Of a stretch of 13,536 nucleotides of DNA, positions 8,457 through 13,536 are shown piece after piece. Within the stretch, counting starts at the first letter, position 1. Every line of letters begins with the position of its first letter. The notes under the pieces were generated by a model. The model had not been told where the DNA came from and searched no databases. It saw only the letters and a program-made list of their open reading frames with translations. The stretch spans positions 1-13,536 of the forward strand of contig JARKQO010000446.1 of the NCBI GenBank assembly GCA_029974855.1, written 5' to 3'. This stretch comes from Eubacteriales bacterium (GTDB lineage Bacteria > Bacillota_A > Clostridia > Christensenellales > Aristaeellaceae). Position numbers and translations under genes: made by a program.

Positions 8457-9239
8457 TCAGATAATTTCCAATTTAAGCAAGGCTTTTCGAATGCCATCAT
8501 GATCCGCATCATCAGTGACATAGTCAGCAATCTCAATTACCTCTTTAGCAGAATTACCCATAGCGATACCAATGCGAGATAAGTTGAGCATGTCAATATC
8601 GTTTAGACCGTCTCCAAAAGCTAAAGTATCATAGGCACAAAGCCCAAAGTGATTTAATACTGCTTCTATTCCTGCTGCTTTCCCGCCTCCTAGCGGCATG
8701 ACATCCAAGCAAACCGGAACGGCTCTTGTAGGCTGTATTTGCTTTAGATTATTAACCAATATGTACTCGTTTTTGGAATCAAGGTATGCCACAAATTGAT
8801 AAATATCTCGTTGCAATGCGTGCTTGAGGTCGCGCACTTTAGGTAACGGTTGATTTGTTAGGCGGCAATGATCTTTAACGGCATCATCAATATAGTTAAT
8901 ATAACAGTCGCTCTTTTCGATCAGCAAACATGGGAAAGGAAATTGTTTAAGTAATTCGATAAGGCTTTGTATCACGATACGGTCGAATGAAAGACAGTAT
9001 ATCAGTTCATCCGGCGTATAGCAGTATTGACCGTTAGTAGTCACATAAGCATCAAATTCGAAAACACTTTTCAAAAACGCTATTGCGTTTGGAGGCCTTC
9101 CTGTTGCCAAAAAAAGCTTAATGCCTTTCGCTCGCAACAGCTTCAATGCATCGATGGTAGACTCAGAAATCATATGTGTTTTGAAGCTGAGCAATGTGCC
9201 ATCCAGATCAAAGAAAATCGCTTTAATCGTTTCATTCAC
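8457..9239 (-). CDS. Cof-type HAD-superfamily phosphatase
   Basis: Likely hydrolyses small phosphorylated metabolites (sugar phosphates, PLP, flavin or nucleotide phosphates are typical Cof-family substrates). 260 residues from GTG 9239. Motif I FFDLDGTLL has nucleophile Asp11 and Asp13; motif II Thr46 in ATGRPP; motif III Lys187 in GGGKAAG; motif IV GDGLNDIDML with Asp210 and Asp214; then GIAMGNSAKEV typical of the Cof subfamily. The C2-type cap lies between about 80 and 185. The GTG at 9239 is chosen over GTG 9266 because an AAGGGGGAAAG binding site lies just upstream and homology begins at NETIKAIFFD. The gene is opposite to its neighbours and distinctly AT-richer: I count 22 G/C of 60 at 8881-8940 versus 41 of 60 at 7681-7740. 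That suggests a different origin. Substrate unknown. Confidence 0.9.
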   Translation of the reverse strand: MNETIKAIFFDLDGTLLSFKTHMISESTIDALKLLRAKGIKLFLATGRPPNAIAFLKSVFEFDAYVTTNGQYCYTPDELIYCLSFDRIVIQSLIELLKQFPFPCLLIEKSDCYINYIDDAVKDHCRLTNQPLPKVRDLKHALQRDIYQFVAYLDSKNEYILVNNLKQIQPTRAVPVCLDVMPLGGGKAAGIEAVLNHFGLCAYDTLAFGDGLNDIDMLNLSRIGIAMGNSAKEVIEIADYVTDDADHDGIRKALLKLEII

Positions 9240-9592
9240 TCGCTTTCCCCCTTGTTTACGCGTCACAATTTCTTCGGTGATATTAGCTCATACGGCCAAT
9301 TTCTTTGACAATGGTAAAGCTGATCCGGAATGGTGGCGGTGATCTGATTTACCTGCGCATCTAACCGTAAGGACAGAGGCGCAATTCTTGCGTGCGAAGC
9401 CGTATTCCAAGGAGGAAGCACCGCGCCCCGTGTCTGTTACACCCATTATCCCACATCCATTGCAGGATAACAAGTTTTGTACGGTATTCTTGTCAAAAGC
9501 ACCATGCATACATGGTATGGGGAGGCATGCCCAAGGAGCGTCCCCCTGAACCGCCCCGGGCAGCCCTTCCCCGCATGGCAACCACTCTCCCC
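9240..9592. other. Intergenic region between divergent HAD and XpaC genes
   Basis: I see no convincing gene here; open frames present lack ribosome binding sites and family features. On the minus strand TTGTCA (9311-9306) with TAATAT (9285-9280) could serve the HAD gene, but the 20-base spacing makes this weak. A 6-bp inverted repeat accatg-cata-catggt lies at 9501-9516. Composition shifts from AT-rich near the HAD gene to GC-rich near 9540. Confidence 0.4.
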
Positions 9593-9693
9593 GTTTCTCT
9601 CATCCAATTCTAAAGAAACTTTCACCCTCTCCTTAGCGCCTTTACGCCAATCCTTCTTTTCACCCTGGAAAAACTATGCTATAATTGGATTCG
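9593..9693 (+). repeat. Dispersed promoter-containing repeat, copy 2
   Basis: Matches 1532-1633 at about 83% by hand alignment. The most conserved blocks are 9608-9620 (ttctaaagaaact), ccttagcgccttt, ccaatccttcttt, and the bases around the -10 box through attggattcg. Conservation stops just after the -10, 55 bases before the XpaC start codon. The sequence upstream of 9593 is not similar to that upstream of 1532. Confidence 0.85.
9657..9685 (+). promoter_or_regulatory. Promoter of the XpaC/TelA operon
   Basis: TTTTCA (9657-9662), a 17-base spacer and a perfect TATAAT (9680-9685) inside repeat copy 2. Transcription would start near 9692, with a ~57-nt leader carrying AAAGGAG at 9735-9741 before the ATG at 9749. 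Confidence 0.72.
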
Positions 9694-9748
9694 TCGGCGA
9701 GGGGCGGGAGAAATTTTTAGACCCGCCGCCGTCCAAAGGAGCGGGCTG

Positions 9749-10720
9749 ATGAGCAAGCGGAGCAAGAAGCCAAGGAAAACCAAGGGACTGGGCGCGGGCA
9801 TCATCGCCTTTGGCGCGGTTTTCGCCCTGTACGCTTCCCTCTTTCATCCCCACAGCCTCAGCGGGTATATCGTGGGGTTCGTGCTCAGCGGCCTCATCGG
9901 CACGGTGATCAAGATCATGGGGGAGGGCCTGGATTTGAGCACCAAGGCCCAGGTGCCCCAGAGCCTGCGGGACATCTCCTCGGATACGGGTAACCCCGAG
10001 GTGGACGCGCTGCTCACCAAGGGCAGGGAGATGATCGGGGAGATTCACGAGCAGAACAAGCTCATTGCCGAGCCCTCTTTGAACGCAACCCTTACCAAGC
10101 TGGAAAACCAGTGCGCCGAGGTATTCCGGGTGGTGTACCACAAGCCCGGCAAGGCCACCCAGATTCGCAAGTTCATGGACTATTACCTGCCCACCACCTT
10201 AAAGCTGGTGAAGGGCTACCGGATGCTGGGGGAGCGCAATGTGGCCGGGGCGGAGGCCAAGGCCGCCCGCCAGCGCATTGACGAGGCCCTGGGCGTGGTG
10301 CTGAAGGGCTGCCAGAAGATGCTGGATAACCTCTACCGGGACGATGTGCTGGACATCACCACGGATATTGACGTGCTGGAGCAGATGCTCAAGCGGGACG
10401 GCCTCACGGAAAGCGCCCTGGAGCTGGCGGCCCGGCAGGCCAAGCAGGCCGCCCAGATCGACAGGCGGGTGGAGGAGGAGGCCCGGCAGCGAGCCCAGAC
10501 AGGGCAGCAGGCCCCCGGGGCTGCCGCGCCCCAGGTAACGCCCAGGCCTCAGGCCCCGGACCCGGCCCAGTACCAGGTGGGCAAGGCCACGGATGTGGCC
10601 CAGCGGGTGCAGCAGGCTGCCCAGGAAGCGGCGCTGCACCAGCCCCAGGCCCCGGTGATCCAGATGCCCGGCTCCGGCGGCCAGGCCACGGCCCAGGCCC
10701 CCCAGGAGAAGCAGGAATAG
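9749..10720 (+). CDS. xpaC: XpaC-like membrane protein (5-bromo-4-chloroindolyl phosphate hydrolysis family)
   Basis: 323 residues. A basic N-terminus (SKRSKKPRKTK) is followed by two adjacent membrane segments (about 14-31 and 36-56). A helical cytoplasmic domain then runs to about 240, including the family-like stretch SGNPEV-type DTGNPEVDALLTKG, the KLENQCAEVF region and FMDYYLPTTLKLVKGYRML, the recognisable core of XpaC (PF10112). From about 245 the tail is Ala/Gln/Pro-rich and probably disordered. Start ATG 9749 has AAAGGAG eight bases upstream. The gene lies directly before a TelA-like gene, the usual XpaC partner in Firmicutes, which supports the call. Despite the family name no phosphatase motif is visible and the biochemical role is unknown; a link to membrane or toxic-anion stress is inference. 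Symbol by family only. Confidence 0.82.
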   Translation: MSKRSKKPRKTKGLGAGIIAFGAVFALYASLFHPHSLSGYIVGFVLSGLIGTVIKIMGEGLDLSTKAQVPQSLRDISSDTGNPEVDALLTKGREMIGEIHEQNKLIAEPSLNATLTKLENQCAEVFRVVYHKPGKATQIRKFMDYYLPTTLKLVKGYRMLGERNVAGAEAKAARQRIDEALGVVLKGCQKMLDNLYRDDVLDITTDIDVLEQMLKRDGLTESALELAARQAKQAAQIDRRVEEEARQRAQTGQQAPGAAAPQVTPRPQAPDPAQYQVGKATDVAQRVQQAAQEAALHQPQAPVIQMPGSGGQATAQAPQEKQE

Positions 10721-10784
10721 GCGTTTCCCCAACCCGCAGCCATATACTACCCACTTACAGCGGATGAATGAGGAGGAAATCGTG

Positions 10785-11984
10785 ATGACGGAGCATAACA
10801 GCATCCCCGAAGCCCAAGCCGCCCAAAGCGCCCCGGTGCTCACTTTGGACACAGCCTCCATGGCCCAGGACAAGGCCATTCTGGACGAGGCGGTGCAGGC
10901 CTTGCAGAAGGACGACGCCCCCAAGGCCGTGGAAACCACCCTCAAGGACATGGACACCTCCATGCTCACCGAGGAGGACAAGCGCAGCATCCAGGAGTTC
11001 GTGTCCAAGATCGACATCGGCAACCCGGACCATGTGCTGCTCTTCGGCGCGGAGGCCCAGAAGAAGATCGCGGATTTCAGCGACAGCGCCTTGGCCACCG
11101 TCCGCACGGACCAGACCGGCGAGGTGGGCGAGATGCTGGTGAAGCTGGTGAACGAAATCAAGGGCTTTGGCGACGCCGCCGAAGCGCCCAAGGGCATCGG
11201 CAAGCTGTTCTGGAACGCCAAAAAGGCCATTGGCGACCTGAAGACCCGCTTTGACAAAGTGGAGGTCAACGTGGACGGCATCTCCACCGCCCTGGAGGGG
11301 CACCAGGTGCAGCTTCTCAAGGACGTGAGCATGTTCAACCGCCTCTATGACATGAACACCCAGTACTTCAAGGAGCTGACCATGTACATCGTGGCCGGGG
11401 AGCAGAAGCTGGCCCAGGTGCGGGCCACCGCCCTCCAGGAGCTCAAGGAGAAGGCCACCGCCTCCGGGGACGCCATGGACGCCCAGCGGGCCAACGACAT
11501 GGCCACCGCCTGCGACCGGTTTGAAAAGAAGCTCCACGATTTGAAGCTGACCCGCCAGGTGGCCTTGCAGATGGCGCCCCAGATCCGGCTGCTGCAAAAC
11601 AACAACAGCCTCCTGGTGGAGCGGATTCAGAGCACCTTGGCCAATACGCTGCCCCTGTGGAAGAGCCAGATCGTGCTGGCCCTGGGCATGCAGCACAGCC
11701 AGGACGCCCTCCAGGCCCAGAAGGCCGTCACCGACATGACCAACCAGCTGCTGGTGAAAAACGCCGAGAAGCTGAAGATGGGCACCATCCAGACCGCCCA
11801 GGAGGCGGAGCGGGGCATCATCGATTTGCAGACCCTGACCCAGACCAACCAGAGCCTTATCGACACCATCAACGAGGTCATGCGCATCCAGGACGCGGGC
11901 CGCGCCCAGCGGGTGGAGGCGGAGAAGAACCTGCTGGTGATGGAGGGCGAGCTGAAAAAGAAGCTGCTGGAACTGAAGCATTGA
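10785..11984 (+). CDS. telA: TelA-like toxic anion resistance family protein
   Basis: 399 residues, soluble, with no signal peptide or membrane segment; long amphipathic helices predict coiled coil. It resembles TelA/KlaA (PF05816), associated with tellurite and other toxic-anion resistance and, in Gram-positives, cell-envelope stress. Visible family-type stretches: FWNAKKAIGDLKTRFDKVE (N-terminal third), LLKDVSMFNRLYDMN followed by YFKELTMYIVAGEQKL (middle), VALQMAPQIRLLQNNNSLL, and LPLWKSQIVLALGMQHSQ (C-terminal third), close to the TelA consensus. ATG 10785 is preferred over ATG 10764 because AGGAGG (10771-10776) lies eight bases before it, inside the longer frame. It follows XpaC by 64 bases in the same operon. 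The molecular function of TelA is unproven; resistance to tellurite here is not implied. Confidence 0.88.
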   Translation: MTEHNSIPEAQAAQSAPVLTLDTASMAQDKAILDEAVQALQKDDAPKAVETTLKDMDTSMLTEEDKRSIQEFVSKIDIGNPDHVLLFGAEAQKKIADFSDSALATVRTDQTGEVGEMLVKLVNEIKGFGDAAEAPKGIGKLFWNAKKAIGDLKTRFDKVEVNVDGISTALEGHQVQLLKDVSMFNRLYDMNTQYFKELTMYIVAGEQKLAQVRATALQELKEKATASGDAMDAQRANDMATACDRFEKKLHDLKLTRQVALQMAPQIRLLQNNNSLLVERIQSTLANTLPLWKSQIVLALGMQHSQDALQAQKAVTDMTNQLLVKNAEKLKMGTIQTAQEAERGIIDLQTLTQTNQSLIDTINEVMRIQDAGRAQRVEAEKNLLVMEGELKKKLLELKH

Positions 11985-12068
11985 CAAGGCCCCGGGCCGG
12001 GCGGCTCTGTCCCCGTAACCCCTTTGTAGCGTAACAGTATCTCTTCGGGCAGGAAAGGAAACCGACAA

Positions 12069-12614
12069 ATGAAACCGAAACTCTCCATCGGCGTGAGCAT
12101 TCTCATATCGCTCGCCCTGGTTCTCTTTGGCCTCATTTTTGGTACCCTCAGCGGCTTTAACGACGAGCGCAAGCAGGTGACGGCGCTGCTGTCCGGGGAA
12201 AGCGGGCTGTTGGATGTGCTCCATTACCGGGGGGCCGACGGGCTGAACCTCTCCGTGGTGGCCCGGCGGCATCTGAGCCCCGCCGACCCGGACGTGCTGG
12301 CCCTTCAGGCCGCCGCCCAAGGCCTGCGGGACCCCGGGGCGTCCCTCTCCGCCAAGAAGCAGGAGGACGGGAGGCTGGCCGCCGCCGTGGAGCGGGTGGC
12401 CGCAAAGCTGCGGGAGGCGTCCAGCTTTCAGGCAAGCGGCCGGGACAAGGCTTATTTGAACATGCTTACCACCGATTTGGAGGGGCTGGCCTCCAGCCCG
12501 GTGATCGGTACCTACAACCAGGCGGCGGCGGATTTCAACAGGCAGCTGGGCACCAAAACCGGAGGCGCGCTGGCCCGGTTTTTGGGGATGCGGCCCTATG
12601 AGCTATACCAGTAA
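12069..12614 (+). CDS. Divergent LemA-like membrane protein
   Basis: 181 residues. One N-terminal membrane anchor (about residues 6-28, ISILISLALVLFGLIFG-type), then an extracytoplasmic helical domain. The C-terminal part, IGTYNQAAADFNRQLGTKTG then ARFLGMRPYELYQ, resembles the end of LemA proteins (a Tyr-Asn repeat helix followed by a phenylalanine/glycine-phe-x-pro-type tail), and length fits LemA (about 180-200). The N-terminal half is not clearly LemA-like, so this is a divergent member at best. Ribosome binding site AGGAAAGGAA lies 9-18 bases upstream of ATG 12069. It precedes a TPM-domain gene by 16 bases, the neighbour LemA genes often have, and that supports the call. Function unknown. 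An 84-base gap separates it from TelA. Confidence 0.6.
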   Translation: MKPKLSIGVSILISLALVLFGLIFGTLSGFNDERKQVTALLSGESGLLDVLHYRGADGLNLSVVARRHLSPADPDVLALQAAAQGLRDPGASLSAKKQEDGRLAAAVERVAAKLREASSFQASGRDKAYLNMLTTDLEGLASSPVIGTYNQAAADFNRQLGTKTGGALARFLGMRPYELYQ

Positions 12615-12630
12615 AGGGGGTGTCGGTAGG

Positions 12631-13497
12631 ATGAAAAAGCGAGTGTTCGGAAAAACCAATCTTTGGATGACCCTATTGGTCGCCCTGCTTCTGGCGGTCC
12701 TGCTGGCTCCCCTGGGAGCCCTGGCCCAGGCCCGCTTCCCGGCGGACCGGGGGGCGGTGACGGACGACGCCGACGTGCTCTCCCAGGCCATGCTCCGGGA
12801 GATCGCCGAGTTTCAATCCTTGGCCCAGGCCCGGACCGGGGTGAACCTCCAGGTGGTGATGGTTCACTTCCTGGACGGGCTGGACGCCCAGGCCTATGCC
12901 AAGGAGCTGTTCCTTCGCCGGGGATTGGGCCCCAGCGATTTGCTGCTGCTGGGCGCGGCGGGGGAGGACAGCTTCGCCGTGGCCTCCGGCTCCCAGTTCA
13001 AGGAAACCATCAGCGACAACAACATGCAGCTGCTGCTTACCAACTCGGGCTTTGGGGAGCTGTTCAAGGCCCAGCGCTACGAGGAGGCCTTTGGCAAGTT
13101 CTTCGTGGCCTTCGCCCAGACCTTGGGCAAGCAATACAAGGTAGACATGGATCTGGGCCGCCTTTTCGCGGCCTACCAGCCCACGGCCCAAGCCACCCCC
13201 GCCCCCAGGCCCACCGCCCCCAGCTCCGGCTCCTATTTTTCCGCCCTCTGGGACAGCATCCGGGATGAATTTGACGACAGCGCCGAGGAATACCGGGACT
13301 ACCACGAGCGCCGGGAGCGGGAGAATAACGGCCTGACCCCCGCCGGATGGGTGCTGCTGGTGATCCTCATCGGCATCGTGTTCAGCCAAAGCGACCCCAT
13401 GCGCAGGGCCCGGGGCAGAGGCGGCTGCGGCTGCGGCCCCCTGGGATGGATTTTCGGGCTGCTGGGGATTACCACGTTGTTTCGGAGGCGGAGGTAG
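12631..13497 (+). CDS. TPM-domain secreted/membrane protein (YgcG-like)
   Basis: 288 residues. Signal peptide with basic MKKR start and hydrophobic 12-30, likely cleaved after AQA; then a TPM fold (PF04536, about 36-165) that begins with the typical VTDDADVLSQ, continues with GVNLQVVMVHF and DLLLLGAAGEDSFAVASGSQ, and ends near FFVAFAQTLG. A Pro/Ala/Ser linker (about 180-205), an acidic stretch (DEFDDSAEEYRDY), a membrane segment (about 239-253, GWVLLVILIGIVFS), a Gly/Cys-rich patch GRGGCGCG, a second hydrophobic stretch and a RRRR end follow. ATG 12631 is preferred over 12598, which would lie inside the previous gene: AAAGGGGG sits nearby at 12613-12620 and the signal peptide starts there. 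TPM domains occur in photosystem-assembly and YgcG-type envelope proteins; the function here is unknown. Two Cys suggest metal or disulphide, but that is speculative. Confidence 0.87.
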   Translation: MKKRVFGKTNLWMTLLVALLLAVLLAPLGALAQARFPADRGAVTDDADVLSQAMLREIAEFQSLAQARTGVNLQVVMVHFLDGLDAQAYAKELFLRRGLGPSDLLLLGAAGEDSFAVASGSQFKETISDNNMQLLLTNSGFGELFKAQRYEEAFGKFFVAFAQTLGKQYKVDMDLGRLFAAYQPTAQATPAPRPTAPSSGSYFSALWDSIRDEFDDSAEEYRDYHERRERENNGLTPAGWVLLVILIGIVFSQSDPMRRARGRGGCGCGPLGWIFGLLGITTLFRRRR

Positions 13498-13536
13498 GAC
13501 GCGGGGGGGGGGACGTGGGGGGGGGGGGGGGGGGCG
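13498..13536 (+). other. Poly-G low-complexity end
   Basis: After the TPM stop, 10 G run (13503-13512), then acgt, then 18 G (13517-13534). This is probably a read or assembly end artefact; no terminator or gene can be judged here. Confidence 0.6.

Noticed and set aside
8436..9499. 9-base direct repeat tgtcaaaag at 8436-8444 and 9491-9499 flanking the HAD region, as a target-site duplication
   Set aside because: There are no inverted termini next to the repeats and no transposase; a 9-base match over this distance can occur by chance.
9288..9613. Short frames on both strands in the HAD-XpaC gap
   Set aside because: No start sites with ribosome binding sequences, no recognisable domains; best explained as non-coding.
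10755..12320. 521-codon open frame on the minus strand opposite the TelA-like gene
   Set aside because: It is His/Gly/Leu-rich, spans two plus-strand genes with clear families and start sites, and arises from codon bias.

Overview
The window looks like chromosomal DNA from a high-GC, low-GC-phylum relative: most likely an uncultured gut-type Clostridia (Firmicutes/Bacillota). The reasons are GC-rich coding DNA with strong GGAGG-type ribosome binding sites, sigma-A-like promoters, and a gene set (XpaC/TelA, LemA/TPM, Cof-type HAD phosphatase) typical of that group. The exact order cannot be fixed from sequence alone. The last ~35 bases are poly-G and suggest a contig or read end.

Layout: (1) 2-1471, the almost complete 3' part of a glycerol kinase gene (glpK), cut by the left edge. 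(2) 1688-3456, a two-gene ABC-2 exporter operon (DrrA-like ATPase plus permease, stop and start codons overlapping). (3) 3510-8334, a complete branched-chain amino acid-type (Liv/HAAT) ABC importer, livJ-livH-livM-livG-livF. It has a near-consensus promoter with a 16-bp perfect palindrome in its spacer and a strong hairpin plus T-run between livJ and livH. The operon ends in a 16-17-bp hairpin. (4) 8457-9239 on the minus strand, a lone Cof-type HAD phosphatase that is visibly more AT-rich than everything around it. (5) 9749-13497, a four-gene run of envelope or stress-type proteins: XpaC-like, TelA-like, a divergent LemA-like protein and a TPM-domain protein.

How the parts relate: the liv genes encode one import machine (binding protein, two permeases, two ATPases). 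The intercistronic hairpin would let the binding protein be made in excess over the membrane parts. The four genes at the right place two proteins at the cytoplasmic side of the membrane (XpaC, TelA) and two outside (LemA-like, TPM), so a shared membrane-stress job is plausible but unproven.

The most notable non-coding signal is a ~100-bp dispersed repeat (1532-1633 and 9593-9693, about 83% identical by hand alignment). It sits immediately upstream of the ABC-2 exporter and of the XpaC/TelA operon, ends just after a TATAAT-like -10 box, and lies the same distance (54-55 nt) from both start codons. It looks like a shared promoter/regulatory module.
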